This document shows, one piece after another, positions 1 through 12,959 of a stretch of DNA of 64,000 bases. The stretch covers positions 9,164,093 to 9,228,092 of the forward strand of contig JAQFVV010000031.1 of assembly GCA_028023455.1 (NCBI GenBank), written 5' to 3'. Source of the DNA: Epiperipatus broadwayi. Its lineage: Eukaryota > Onychophora > Udeonychophora > Euonychophora > Peripatidae. The notes below the pieces were generated by a model. The model worked only from the letters and a program-made list of their open reading frames with translations. It was not told the origin of the DNA and ran no database searches. The first letter of the stretch is position 1, and each line of letters begins with the position of its first letter. A program made the translations under genes and the position numbers.

Positions 1-1257
1 AATGATTCTGTATTCTTTATATATCAAAATGCGTAGTGGCATAACAGTTTAAATTTATCAACAACTTATAACTTATTTTCTACGTTTTTAAAGTAACTTT
101 AGCATTTTCCGATGTAAAGTTTAATCTATTCAACTCTGTAGATAAGTATTTTCTTATTTGTTGCTAAACTGTTCTTTTTAATTTCTGATTTAAAAAGTCT
201 TTACTTTTTCTTCTATTTTTATTTTAATAATTGAATATGAAGGAAATAAGATTTTCTTCAGTTTTAACTTCTTTCAAATAAAATTCTATGCTAAATATTA
301 TTAGCAATCTTTAACTTGTGAAATTTATTTTTATTTGATCGTTTATATAAATATCCATTTATTATTATGTTTTTTTCCTAAACATTTATCTTCAATCACA
401 ACAAAATCTTGCATTTCCTGCTTATAAACTCTGATAGTGGATTAACATAAAGAGCTCATTTAGCCTTCAGAATTTAGAAATTTATTTATGAGGTTTAAAA
501 TAATCTAATCACCTTTTTATATCTTTTATATATTACTATTGCATTCATTATTATAGTGTTAATATTTTTTAAAAATAGTTTTATTAATTATCATTGCTTA
601 TAAACTGTTGCATCCCTTTATATTCTTGTTCGATGATATCCATATATTAATCATTAGAATATACTTCTTTACCGTTATACTTTATTTATAGTTATATAAA
701 ATTGTGTTTTAATAATCGAGTAATACATAAAGAAAAATTATGTAGAATGATAGTTAGGTTCTTGCAGCATCAAGTCTGTTTGTATATATATATGTGTGTG
801 TGTGCCGCGCGTACTTGTGTACGCGTATTAAAGATTTAAGTAATAATTTCTATTTTAGTCGACTGAAAAAGAACACCAGTAAACTGGAACAAAATGTTTC
901 ATATATTTTTTCTCTGCATAATTACTACTTTCTTTTTAATCAAACATTTTAAACAAGATTTATTGAGTCATTAATTTTTGCATTGTTACTAATCAAATCT
1001 GCATTAATGAAAACTGAATAAAATTATCATTAGTGAATACCCTCCTTTTTTTGATAATATTTAAGAGACGGCTAGTGTTTAAATGTTAATTCTTTCGAAG
1101 AATTGCAAACTCCATTTGAATATATGTCGGTTTATTTTTTTTATTTTTACTAAAAACATTATTGGTTTTATATAAAACTTCTAGAATACTATATATATAT
1201 ATAAGTAAATGGAACATTGGATGTGAGTTAATTTATAATAATAGCAAGGAAAGTAAT
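1..1257. other. AT-rich non-coding DNA, no gene seen
   Basis: No convincing coding region or repeat was recognised. A short (TA)n(TG)n tract at about 783-804 is followed by a perfect 7-bp hairpin (CGCGTAC at 808-814, loop TTGT, GTACGCG at 819-825), which is the only locally GC-rich spot. Confidence 0.6.
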
Positions 1258-1700
1258 TTATTATTTAAGGCTTGAACAGGATCTTTAGTAAGAATGAAAT
1301 ATACATGTAAATGGAAAAATGTGGGTGATTTAGTCTGCAAATTGTGCAAGAAAGGCATAGAAAATATTAGGGATCTGTTAATTCAATGTAAATGCTTGAA
1401 AGCAGAAAGTTTACAAATAATGAAGATATGGAAGAATAAATATGAACAAAGTGATTATACAGAAATTGGTTATTTGTTTTTATGATGGGTTTGGTAAAAG
1501 ATAGTGGGGGGAGAGGGTTCAATATGAAGGCCATGGAATTGACAAAGATTATGTTGTGAAAATGGGATGGAGCAGATTATGGGAAAACAGGGTCGGGAAT
1601 GGAAAGGAAAGTTAAAGTGGCTAACAGATTTCTCTGGGCATAGTTTCTGAGAGATTCCTGACTTCATGTAAGTAGAAGTCACAGTGCATCACATCACAGA
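1258..1700 (+). pseudogene. LINE reverse-transcriptase C-terminal remnant
   Basis: The open part (1294-1485) contains a Cys/His pattern, CKLCKKGIENIRDLLIQC, that resembles the zinc-finger-like segment (CxLC ... H/D-LL-x-C) at the C-terminus of many non-LTR retrotransposon polyproteins. The frame then meets stops, so this is a decayed end. The sequence around 1620-1700 recurs in diverged form at about 50900-50990, which supports a dispersed element. The clade is not assigned. A chance frame cannot be excluded because only one motif is recognisable. Confidence 0.45.
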
Positions 1701-1701
1701 A

Positions 1702-2105
1702 AATTTAATTTTCAGTGATCAGGAGTTGTGATAAATGCTACTAGCTAGACCCAGAGAAAGAAAGTGATTTTTAACATTGTTCAGACAATTGATAAAAGAA
1801 CACAGAGACAAATGTTAGTGAAAATAATTATAAATAATTTAAAAGTTTAATAAATTAAAAAAAGTCAGGCAAACAAAAATATGAAAGATTGACTTAGATT
1901 TCTCTAGTGCATTTATCAGAAAGTGTATGAGAGTAAGATAACATTAAGTACCCTGGAAAATATGTTTTTCTTCTCACCTAAGCATTAAAAAAGTTTTATG
2001 ATATCTTCCTGCTAGTGATTTATATAAACAAATTCCTGTTTTCCTTTATTTAGAAATTTCAAATGACAACGATCTTGCATGGAATTCAACAAATCAGCAT
2101 GGAGC
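1702..2105 (+). repeat. Direct duplication, copy 1 (~400 bp)
   Basis: This stretch matches 2717-3106 nearly throughout, by eye at better than 80%. Shared landmarks are a block starting ATTTAATTT, the pair ACATTGTTCA and AAGAACACAGAG, GACTTAGATTTCTCTAG, and GGAATTCAA followed by AATCAGCATGGA at the right end. It may be the 3' part of the LINE remnant just upstream. Confidence 0.7.
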
Positions 2106-2716
2106 TGATTGTTTTATTTCCTTCATCATATCATGCTGACTTTCTTTTATATCCATTATCATCTCCGTCATAATCTGTCTTACTCTCTTCTTTTTCTACT
2201 ATTTGTGTTTTTTTGAAAGAAACAGGCTTTCTTCTAACAGTACTCCCCTATCAATTTTTTCCTTGACTTATTTTCAAAACACAACTAACTCTGATATATC
2301 TAATTTTTATTCTAATTTTATTTTATTTTTACTTTAAAATATATAACTACTTAATATTTATTTAACACTTTCTTATGTTGAAAAAGCTTTTTATTATAGA
2401 AATAAAAAGAAAAAGTGGTATTTAACTGTTTATTTAATTATTCGTTTGAAAAAGACTTCTTAATATTTATTTATTTTTATTGTACTAAAAGACTAGCCAA
2501 CTCCAACAATACACACCACATCTAGCACAAACTGATCCCTAATATTTAAATCTTGCCTCCTAAATCTGAAATATTTTTCAACTGTCTGAAGAAAATCTCA
2601 CATGGATTTTCAATTCAAAGTCCTATGTTAGTAGCGCTAAAATTTTAAATTTGTTGTACCAATCACTTCTTCAATTTTTTGATCATTGAAGGCACCACTA
2701 GGTCACTAACTACCTA

Positions 2717-3106
2717 AAAATTTAATTTCCAATGATCAAGAGTTAATGATGATGATAAATTCTACCAGCGAGACCCAAGGAAAGAAAGAGGTCTTTAACA
2801 TTGTTCAACTAATTGAGAAAAGAACACAGAGGCAAATGTTAGCAAAAATAATTTTTAAAAAAATATCAGGCAAACAAAAATATAAAAGTTTGACTTAGAT
2901 TTCTCTAGAAGATTTATCAGAGAGTATACAAGAGTAAAGTAGTATTAGAAATCCTGGCAAATAAGTTCATTTTCTCATCTAAGAATTAAAAGGGTTTTAT
3001 AATAACTTCCCACTAGTGATTCATATAAACAAATTTCAGTTTCCCTTTATTTAAAAATTTCAAATGAGAATGATCGTGAATGGAATTCAATGAATCAGCA
3101 TGGAAC
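2717..3106 (+). repeat. Direct duplication, copy 2 (~390 bp)
   Basis: Second copy of the repeat at 1702-2105, in the same orientation, with scattered substitutions and small indels. The spacing between copies is about 1.0 kb and the intervening DNA (2106-2716) is not shared, so this is not a simple recent tandem duplication. Confidence 0.7.
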
Positions 3107-4496
3107 AATTTTTTCCTACAACCTAGCAAAACCTCAGAATTTCATGAGTGTCATTTGCCCACAAACTAGCCTGCCCATGAATGATCACAGTCAAGATCAT
3201 CAAGAATGATTCTATTATGAGAAAAAGAAAAGACTACAGTATTATGTAATCTGAAATATAGGAAAACCAAAATCCCCACTGACTAAAAAAAAACAGAACA
3301 ATATACTTGATAAACCGTTAGTCAAAATATTTTCAGTCTACAGAAAATGCAATCAAGATTGTCTAAATTAATTATAATGAAAGAATAAAGGAACATTGTG
3401 TTAAAAAGAAAATTACCAATATCTGCCCAAGCCTTTATCAAGGGTTAGTAATATAAAAAGATAACAAATAATTATAAAATCTAAACTCACAATATACTCC
3501 CAGATAAATAAATTTAAAATAAGAAATTTTAATCTAAGATTTTAATGTGATAATAAGAAAAAAATACATAATAAAATAATTAGTGAATTTTAAATGAACA
3601 TATATAACTTATTTCAGAGAGTTTTTATTTTAGATTAAGTTGAGACTTTAACAGAGATTTAAACAAGAGATTTAAGCCCTGGTTATAATATGAAAACATT
3701 TGTTTACCTCGAGGCATAATGTTAGGTTTGGCTGATTTCTTCCAGTGAGATATGCAAAGTTCAGATTTATATATGGTTCCTTACAAAGGTTTTGATTTTT
3801 ATATGTTCGGGAGTCTGGAGGCAATATTTGGATCAGTTGTGGACTAGGCTTTTAGGTCATGTTCTTGAAGGCACAATTATGGAGCTCTGAGGTTCATCTT
3901 TGTGTTGATTTAACACTGCATGTTGCTGAGATTTCTAATGGCATATAGTTTTTGGCATGTGAAATATAAAGTCACTACTATCATGTCAAATAGTATTATT
4001 AGCAGCCCACAGAATTCAACTTCAGTGATTTGCTTTGAGCAATTAGCAAATATGAAAATTAGAATCACTCTGAATAAAAAATTCAATAAGAAGCTGAATA
4101 ATTATAAGAAACAAAATAATCATTCAGTCAAAAAACCAGGACTATTGATGTGAATTGTTATCACCCATCTAATCTTTAATTAAATGGTTTTGGCTAGGTA
4201 AATCTCTATCTCAAAATTAATTTTAAAAAAATGAAAAAATAACTCTCATCATTAAAAAAATAGATTAAAATCAATAAAATAGAAAGAAACTTTTCACAAT
4301 CAAAACTTTTTAAACTAGAATGTTTTTACATTCCTGTCTATAATTGAGTACATGTTTTATAGCATGTACTGTTAATAAGTAAAAAAGATCCAAGTATAAA
4401 AAACTTGTAAATTCAATTTATTTTAAAATCTTTAAAATTGTACATTCTAATTTTGAAATTTTTGATGGTGCTTTTGAAGAGGATAACAAATATGGT

Positions 4497-4539
<43 letters not shown>

Positions 4540-4567
4540 TTTGTGAATATCACTTGTCTGTCTGATG
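3107..4567. other. No gene seen
   Basis: Anonymous AT-rich sequence. The frames at 3920-4153 and 4438-4668 show no recognisable protein features; the second runs through a (TA)n(TG)n microsatellite at 4496-4539 and into the hAT element. Confidence 0.6.
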
Positions 4568-4575
4568 ATCTAGAT

Positions 4576-5054
4576 CAGTGTTCTTCAACCCTTGGTCTGC
4601 GGCCCAGTGCTGGGCCGTGGAATTTTTATGCAGGTCCGCATGCTAGACAGGCAGTAAAAAGTTTGTAATAATAAATAATAAGAGTTTTAACTTTTAATTA
4701 ATATAGCCAGAATGAAAACAAAATCTAATCAATCATTCATAAATGAATTTGTTTTTTTAGTTATCACAGATGTTTATGGGGGGGGGGGGGGTAGAATTAA
4801 ATTTTTTATTACTTTTCTAAAAAAAATTTTAAAAAAAGTTTTTTATTATATAAACTCCATATATATATATAAAACTTTATCTTACATATTTAACATTGTT
4901 GTTTTGATCAGTTATAACAATTATGCTTATCTTTAAAAAAAATTATCTATAGACTTCTACTGGTCTGCGAAATCTTATCCTTATTTGTGCTGGTCCGCGG
5001 AAACTTATCCTTATTTTTACCGGTCCGCAGGTGTGAAATGGTTGAAGACCACTG
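4576..5054. mobile_element. Non-autonomous hAT-type MITE with 8-bp target duplication
   Basis: The 479-bp element begins CAGTGTTCTTCAACC and ends GGTTGAAGACCACTG, giving imperfect terminal inverted repeats of about 15 bp that start CAGTG as in hAT transposons. It is flanked by ATCTAGAT (4568-4575) and ATATAGAT (5055-5062), an 8-bp target duplication with one mismatch that fits the hAT preference for T at position 2 and A at position 7. Three imperfect repeats of a CTGGTCTGCG or CTGGTCCGCG unit lie near the right end (4960-5033). There is a poly-G run at about 4779-4791. No transposase frame is present. Confidence 0.85.
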
Positions 5055-5380
5055 ATATAGATACTTAAAATATGTGTATTTTTACACATATGTTGACTGT
5101 ATATATTATGTACATATATTTGACTTTAATGTCAAATTTGTTTGCAACTAAAATTACCAATACATATTTTAATACGAAGATATGGATATAAATTGTTTAC
5201 ATTTTAAAAGAAATGTGAAAAAGATATAAAATGAAAATATAACAGAATACAAATTAAAGAAAGGCTAAGAAGATATGAGCAAAAACAAATTTGAAAAATC
5301 AGATTGGTTAAATATATTTCAAAACAGCTAAGTATTAAATGCAAACACGTAAAACATATATAATCAAGTTATTAAAACTA

Positions 5381-5398
5381 CAATAATAATAATAATAA

Positions 5399-5490
<92 letters not shown>

Positions 5491-5575
5491 ATGGGAGTGG
5501 TAGTGATAACAGTAGTAGTGGTGGCAGTGGCAGAAGTATCAGTAATAGTAGTAGCAGCAGCAGTAGCAGTAGTAA
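5381..5575. repeat. Trinucleotide microsatellite (TAA)n then (TAG)n
   Basis: A short TAA tract passes into about 30 uninterrupted TAG units from 5400 and then into an interrupted TAG/CAG-like tail. Confidence 0.95.
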
Positions 5576-6044
5576 AGAAGCATTAAATAAACAGTAGTTT
5601 TTATTATCAAAACAAATAATTTAATTTTTCAGTCTAGATTTTGACTTTAAATAATTAATAAGCATTGTTAGCAAAAATTAGAAAAATTAATTATATGCTA
5701 AATATATGTGTGTTCATAACAGTATTTTTGGACGAAAATCTGGAATAGTTTTTTTTAAAGTGTGTGTGACCTCTTGGTATTACTATTATATAATCAATGA
5801 TTAAATGGTTTCTCACCTGACATTATATTTATAGTATGAGTAACTCAGGAAACATGCTAGACATTAATAAGAAAAATCAGGTGGTATATGACTATGTTAT
5901 CACTTATGCCATAGAATTTATCTGCAAAAATGAATTATAATACTACTGTGATAGACATTTTATGATGTAGTAAAAACTCAAGATTACATTTTCAATTATA
6001 TTTTTTAAATAACATTATTTTTAGTGAAAAATTTAAGATTAAAC

Positions 6045-6865
6045 CAGAAACATGGTTCTCCCACAAAAAACCATTATCAACCCACTGCAGTATGAAGGTC
6101 TCTCCAAGTTCAATCCATCTTTTCCTATCTTTAGCTTTTCTTCTCCACATCACCCCTGCATATTTTCTTATTTCATCCATCCACCTCACATGTGGTGTCT
6201 TTCTGGGTCTTTTACAATCCCTTGGAATCCAGTTTAAAATTTTAATTGTCCATCTATTATCACGTTTTCTAGCAATATGTCCAGCCCAACTCTACTTCAG
6301 TCTTTTATTTTTTTTCAATGAAGTCTGTAACACATGTTTGTTCTCTTACCCATACATTGCATTTCCGATCTCTTCTTGTTACTCCAACATGCATCTCTCC
6401 ATACTTCTTTGAGTGGCCTAAAGTCTCAGATCCATAAGTAAAACTGGCAAAACACATTTATTAAAATCTTTTTCAAACACATAGGCATATTTCTTTTTAG
6501 TATCAACTTATTTCTACCAAAAGCATTCCAACCAAGTTTAATTCTATGATTGATTTTATCCATTATGTTTCCATCTGTATTAATAATCTGACCATGGTAT
6601 TTGTAAATGTTAACTTCTTCTAACTCATCATAATCATTCTTTATTTTCATATTTTGAGAAAATCTATTAAACATTACTTTAGTCTTTTTAACAATTATCT
6701 TTAGTCTTACTTTCCTACTTTCATCTGATAACTCCTGCAACATTTCTGTAGTTCTAAAGCATTATTTGCAAAAACAACTACATCATCTGCAAAATCTAAA
6801 TGACTTAAATAATTTTCATTTAATTTCACTCCTTTAGCTTTCCATTTAAGACTTTGAAATCAAAT
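6045..6865 (-). pseudogene. RTE-type LINE, 3' half of reverse transcriptase (decayed)
   Basis: Read on the minus strand, the segment encodes the end of a non-LTR reverse transcriptase. At about 6765-6850 is a frame with LDFADDVVVFANNA, the F-A-D-D catalytic box. It continues as SDESRKVRLKIIVKKTK and then KVMFNRF, matching the 'K-x-V-G-L-K-x-N-x-x-K-T-K' block after the active site. Near the 3' end comes the K-x-RW-x-E-LGE-TF C-terminus (6090-6189). Frames are broken several times, so it is a dead copy. A related 3' end lies at 34690-34840 and a longer relative at 30560-32640. The RTE-like clade assignment is from motif recall. Confidence 0.75.
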
Positions 6866-6941
6866 ATGTCATTAATTATGTATGTGTGTCATGTGATTAA
6901 ATATGTGTTTATATTTTATTTATTATTTAAATGTATATATG

Positions 6942-7865
6942 TAAAAAGTTTATTATAAGATATATAAAATATCTATATATACAACAAAAAACATGAAAAT
7001 AACAAATTTTCAATAAAAAAGCTTTTTTCGATACATATAATTTGTATCCTTTTCAATATGTCTACTCACGATTACCGTAAAACATACATATAGCGACATC
7101 TATTTATAATACAACCAACAAAAAACAATTATTATCATCAATTATTTCATGAATACATACAATACAATACAAAAAATAAAAAATATAAAATATATAAAAT
7201 ATATTCCTTCATTAATTATAGTATATTCATATATACTCAAAAACACACAAAAAACACACAAAACATTAAAATATTAACATCCTTCTTATTTATCTATCCA
7301 ATCATCTAATTTTAGCCAACTATTAGTCAAATTAATTTAACCCTTATAAATGTTCATACAATTATTACTATTATTTTTAATATAACTAGTTTCATATACT
7401 TTTCGCCTATTAACATTTTTCAAGTAATTTAATGCTAGTATATTTTTAGTACAATCTATTTTATGACCATATTAATTTGACTAATAGTTGGCTAAAATTA
7501 GATGATTGGATAGATAAATAAGAAGGATGTTAATATTTTAATGTTTTGTGTGTTTTTTGTGTGTTTTTGAGTATATATGAATATACTATAATTAATGAAG
7601 GAATATATTTTATATATTTTATATTTTTTATTTTTTGTATTGTATTGTATGTATTCATGAAATAATTGATGATAATAATTGTTTTTTGTTGGTTGTATTA
7701 TAAATAGATGTCGCTATATGTATGTTTTACGGTAATCGTGAGTAGACATATTGAAAAGGATACAAATTATATGTATCGAAAAAAGCTTTTTTATTGAAAA
7801 TTTGTTATTTTCATGTTTTTTGTTGTATATATAGATATTTTATATATCTTATAATAAACTTTTTA
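6942..7865. mobile_element. Long palindrome (foldback element), 395-bp arms
   Basis: The arms at 6942-7336 and 7471-7865 are near-perfect reverse complements around a 134-bp unique centre. The outer ends read TAAAAAGTTTATTATAAG and its complement, so the element could be TA-flanked like a Tc1/mariner-derived MITE; that is inference. No coding frame is present. The near identity of the arms against diverged surroundings implies recent insertion or gene conversion. Confidence 0.85.
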
Positions 7866-9351
7866 TATTTTTAAAATAACAACATAAAGAAGTATTTTTA
7901 TATTCTTTTTATATGGATGTATATATGTGTGATTTGAAACATATTAAAATGTATACTTTAATAGAATGTGTGTACACATTTGTATTATAAGGCAAGAGTG
8001 AGCATTTAAAGAAAGCTGTTAAAAGTAAGGGAGGGGTTTATGCAGAAGAATTAAATAATGCATAAGTATTCTATTAGTTAAATATTTTTTATATTTTAAT
8101 TAAATCAAGTATTTGTGATATCAATGTCTAAAAATAGAGATACACAATGCATGTAGTTATATCATAGAAATTAATAGTTCTATACTTGATTAAACATAGC
8201 TTATAGGTCTTGAGATGTTTAAAAATTTGCCTCGCTTATTTATGGCTATGAATCAAGGTTTTGGAGACAAACAATGAATGATTTACCTAGGATCCGAACA
8301 CCATATGCATATAAGGCAACATAGCTTTTTGCTCATTCCAACCAGTTGGTGTTGATTCCTCTTAGGGTTTTTGTATTTATTTTATGATGGGCAGGTGAAT
8401 TACTTGTGGATCTTGATATGGACTTCCCAGTTTTTACATGATCATCATTTCTCCCTCAAACTAACTGCTGATGTCAATGCAGAGAACGTTCAGGCTGGTC
8501 GCATGATCTGATGGATTCAACCATGAATTCTATATGATAGGACAGTCATTCTTACTTATTTCAATATATTTTGGATCAAACTTTGATGAATTCTGATTAA
8601 TTATTAATGATTTTTTATAATAATAAAAAATCTCTCTTATGTAGACAGTGTTTCTCATCTGACAATCAACTGAGCAATCTCCTACAATCCTATTAGATTT
8701 TTATTCCTTTTATTTAAAAGTTTAAGATTCATTATAGTCTTTCCATTGACTTCTTATTTTAATAAAACAGTAGTACATAGTCCCTTTGATTGTTAATTAT
8801 ATTTCCTTTGCTTTGATTTTAAGTTTTCAATTCTTTTATTTGCATCGTATTAGCTTTACTTTTATCATTTTAGGAAATTCCTTTCTTTTAAATTTTATTT
8901 ATAGATGCACACATTCCATATTCTAGACAAAAATGAGATATTTATGTTATATATTAATTTAAAAAAAAACAATGTTAATCATTTTCCCCTTTAATTATTA
9001 TACATTACCAAAATCTTTTCCCCTCCCTTTTCTTTTGTTCTTTTTTCTCAAACTTTCATAAAAATCTTTTTTTTTTTTCAAACTTTAAAAATAAAATTTT
9101 TTTAAAATTTCTTTCACTAAAATTCACTCTTGATAAATGCTAAAAGTATTATGTAATGATCTACATTGATACAACATATATAATATAAATAAAATGTCCA
9201 TTAATTAAAACAAAATAATAATTATAATAAAAATAATAAATTTAATGGTAATAAACTATTATAAACAATCTTTAAATCTGCAGAAGTACTTTTGGTTAAT
9301 TTCTTTTAATAATTTATTACCGTTGATTTATTATTTTTATTTTATATATAT
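7866..9351. other. No gene seen
   Basis: AT-rich anonymous DNA. The stretch 8210-8560 has a more balanced composition and could be an old repeat or diverged exon, but all frames are broken. Sequence at about 9150-9320 resembles 41030-41180 weakly (shared GAAGTACTTT-like block), suggesting a common old repeat. Confidence 0.5.
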
Positions 9352-9479
9352 ATTGTAATGGGCACACATGCCTTTACATTATTTTTTTAAAAAAAATTAA
9401 AGTATAAACGTTCGCAAATAAAAGTTATTAAATACAAGTTAGAATTAAAAATGGAAAACTAAAAGTTTGCAAAAACATA

Positions 9480-9494
9480 TATATATATAAATTA
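9480..9494. repeat. Left 15-bp target-site duplication
   Basis: TATATATATAAATTA occurs here and again at 10907-10921, directly bounding the palindromic insertion. Copy B of the host repeat has a single corresponding site (around 13592-13604), as expected for an empty site. Confidence 0.7.
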
Positions 9495-10906
9495 TAAAAT
9501 ATAATAACACAGCAAAGGTACATCCACTTTTTCTTTTAAAATATATATGTTCTACAATAATATCAACAAATAAAAAATCCTTCTCCTTTTTTCTTTTCAA
9601 AAACTTTATTTTTTATCTCAATACTGAACATATATATATACATTAATATACAAAACTCCAACGTTTCAACTGTTTTATCTCATACAGTCATTTTCAAGGA
9701 TCTGCAACAATATTAAATACATATCAACAAATAAACTTCAATTACATAAAAACTTTCTCTTACATTAACATAATAACAAACATATTAAACATATAGAAAT
9801 ATATTTTACTTACAGCTTTCTCCACTGCTATATTTTATTACTTTTTTTTTATTTACATTGTTTAATTACAATATATCTTAAAATCATCCAAGAAACTTTC
9901 TATACAAATTTAAATACCAACTCTAATTTCCAAAACCTCCCTTTCTTTAAATTTTATCTAAAACCCATCTTAAAACTACATTCCTAAACATATATTTAAA
10001 TGAATATAAAACAAATTTAAACACCCCTCTCTCTCTTTATACAAAAACTTCTAACAATTTACCTAAACCATTAAGCATTTATTTTAATTATACAGTAATT
10101 TATATTCCTTATCTACTCCATTAATTCTATTTAGAGTAGGATTATATTTTTTATATAAAAATTTTTTAACCATCCTTTCCTTGTAATTTTTAACCCTTTC
10201 TAACCCTTTTAAGGTCATAAAGAATTTAGTATTAAAATGTTAGAAAGGGTTAAAAATTACAAGGAAAGGATGGTTAAAGAATTTTTTTATATAAAAATAT
10301 AATCCTACTCTAAATAGAATTAATGGAGTAGATAAGGAATATAAATTACTGTATAATTAAAATAAATGCTTAATGGGTTTAGGTAAATTGTTAGAAGTTT
10401 TTTTGTATAAAAGAGAGAGAGGGGGGGGGGAATGTTTAAATTTGTTTTATATTCATTTAAATATATAGTTTAGGAATGTAGTTTTAAGATGGGTTTTAGA
10501 TAAAATTTAAAGAAAGGGGGAGGTTTTTGGAAATTAGAGTTGGTATTTAAATTTGTATAGAAAGTTTCTTGGATGATTTTAAGATATATTTGTAATTAAA
10601 CAATGTAAATAAAAAAAAAAAAAGAGTAATAAAATATAGCAGTGGGAGAAAGCTGTAAGTAAAATATATTTCTATATGTTTAATATGTTTGTTATTATGT
10701 TAATGTAAGAGAAAGTTTTTATGTAATTGAAGTTTATTTGTTGATATGTATTTAATATTGTTGCAGATCCTTGAAAATGACTGTATGAGATAAAACAGTT
10801 GAAACGTTGGAGTTTTGTATATTAATGTATATATATGTTCAGTATTGAGATAAAAAATAAAGTTTTTGAAAAGAAAAAAGGAGAAGGATTTTTTATTTGT
10901 TGATAT
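9495..10906. mobile_element. 1.4-kb palindromic insertion, PLE-like termini
   Basis: Arms at about 9558-10204 and 10239-10906 are reverse complements over roughly 650 bp around a 34-bp centre. About 63 bp at the left end (9495-9557) lie outside the palindrome. Each arm carries the motif GAAACGTTGG preceded by an ACTGT...ACAGT hairpin (9662-9705 on minus, 10765-10810 on plus). A similar motif ends other PLE-like palindromes here (40832-41030). No protein frame. A Penelope-type origin, with duplicated inverted pLTRs, is inference; a foldback DNA transposon is the alternative. Confidence 0.6.
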
Positions 10907-10921
10907 TATATATATAAATTA
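10907..10921. repeat. Right 15-bp target-site duplication
   Basis: Second copy of TATATATATAAATTA; the host repeat resumes immediately after it. Confidence 0.7.
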
Positions 10922-12959
10922 CACAGATGAAAAATTATTAAAAAAAACTATATTAAAAAAAAAAGGTATTTTAAAACTAAATTTTAAGCAAAAACTTACG
11001 GATGTAAAGATAAAGAATGTATAATAATTAAATTACTTTCTATTGTGTTAAAACTCAAAATGGAAATGATTGTTGTTTTTAATTAATCTAAAATAAACAA
11101 GCCTTGGAGCAAATTTATAATTAAAGGTCAGATAAGATATAAAAAAAATTAAAAAAAAGATTGTGTAACCCGCTTGTTGAAGGTCAACCAACACTCAGAC
11201 CCTAATGAAAACCACACAGATCTTAATGAAAACCACCAGAATTCGAAGGATTAATTTAAAAAGAAAAACATTCAAATTAAGAAAATTTCCAATTTGATTT
11301 TTGAGAAGGAGGGGGGGAAATGCACTTTTCACCCTCTTACTATTTCCAAATGAAGAGACTGTTGAAATATGAATGGCACTATTGCAGACCCTGAATCATA
11401 TGGGTCCTGCAATAAAATAGTTCTTGAATCGAACCAGCTAAGGTTGCCTCCAGCATGATAACTATGGTATGAACAGACTGGTCTTCCCTGAAAGTATGAA
11501 TAATAAAAGACTTTGCAGTAATTGGCACAAGGAACTGGGTGCTCCTTAATGTAATGTATAAACAATAAATCCTGAACTTTAATTAATATAAACTTTTACT
11601 AAATGAAATTTAAATCCTTAAACAATTAAGGCCTTACCAAGTTTAAATCTTGAACTCTGACCTGACCAAGAATAGAACTGTAGATTAATTATTAATATTT
11701 ATTTTTTTATGTTTTAGCTAATTAAATCATTTCCATTTTTATTTATTTATATTTATTAACTAAATCATTAAAATGTATTACATTTTAAGTTCAGTGTAGA
11801 TAACAGCATAGATTTATTATGTTGGTTATTTTCTAAGATTTTTACACATTAAATATATATAAGTAAATATGAGACCTTGTGCTGGTGTCTAACTGTATTT
11901 ATTGATATATCTTTTAAGTTGTTGTTAATGTGGCACCTTATGATGAATGTCATTCGGTTTACATTATTGTAAATTTTCCCTAGCAATTTGCAAATAATAA
12001 CTATATTTAAATTTGTTTGTTTATTTTAAAGAGGTTTAATTTCAGGCTATTTGTTTTGTAGTTAAGTCATTGCTGGTGCATGAATATATGGGTGTTTATA
12101 TCAATGTAATGTAAAGCATGTTTAGCATACAGAGCAAAGCCCATAGAAATGTATGACCGAAAGGTGTAGTCAATGCATTACTATGGGTGTGGACATATTT
12201 TCCCACACCATTCTTTTCCTTTTTGCTCTGGGTGTTAATAGTAAAACAGACAAGACCACAAATTACCATTACAAAGAATTTTCAATATATATATTTTCCA
12301 AATGACTTCCTTTGCCAGAGAGACAGACATTCCTGTTCTGGGTGAGGATCATTTCTTTAAAAAATACCCTGCTGCAGACATACATTCCTGTCAGCATGGT
12401 TTTATGCTAGAATCTTCATATTGCATTGAAATGCATCCATATATCAGGAAGCAAGCATTGGTGTGTCTATAAACTTTTAGTCTAAAATTAAATGATTGTT
12501 TTTGAAAAGCTTTTAACTGAGTAATCTATGTAGCTTATCTATACTCAACATTGTAAAACAAACTTCAGTCAACTATTCCTTTGTCGGGACTTTTAACTAA
12601 AGTATAAAATAATAATTTAGACTTAAAATCTAAACAAGATCAATTATTCCTCAATTTTAAATATACATATATGTGTATCAATAAATGTTTTTTGTGTTAT
12701 TACGGGTAGTGGCTTATTTTACTTATTTTTGATATTAAAAATATATTTTAAGAATGTAAATCCTTTTTTTATATATCTCAGCTACTCCTAGAGCTAGTGG
12801 CATGGACTAACGGTCATATATAATTACAATAAAATAATGTTGGATCATAATAACATACGTATCTGCCTACTATATACATTTTTCCAGGTTCCAATAACTT
12901 GCTGACACCCTTGTTTGGCAGATATACTATTACTCTAGATAATCCCTGACCATTATAAT

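Larger units (their letters stand above)
9352..12959 (+). repeat. 2.15-kb dispersed repeat, copy A (interrupted)
   Basis: The copy's own sequence is 9352-9494 plus about 10922-12959; the middle is an inserted palindromic element. It aligns end to end with copy B (13471-15608, same strand) and copy C (59158-61315, opposite strand). The left end reads ATTGTAATGGGC and the right end GACCATTATAAT, a short imperfect inverted pair. Shared internal landmarks include GTCAACCAACA-type, TTGAATGATTGTTT-type and GGTAGTGGCTTATTTTA-type blocks. There is no coding frame common to the copies, so the family is unidentified and non-coding or heavily decayed. Confidence 0.8.

Noticed and set aside
4438-4668. 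76-codon plus-strand frame
   Set aside because: Runs through a (TA)n(TG)n tract and into the hAT MITE end; no protein features.
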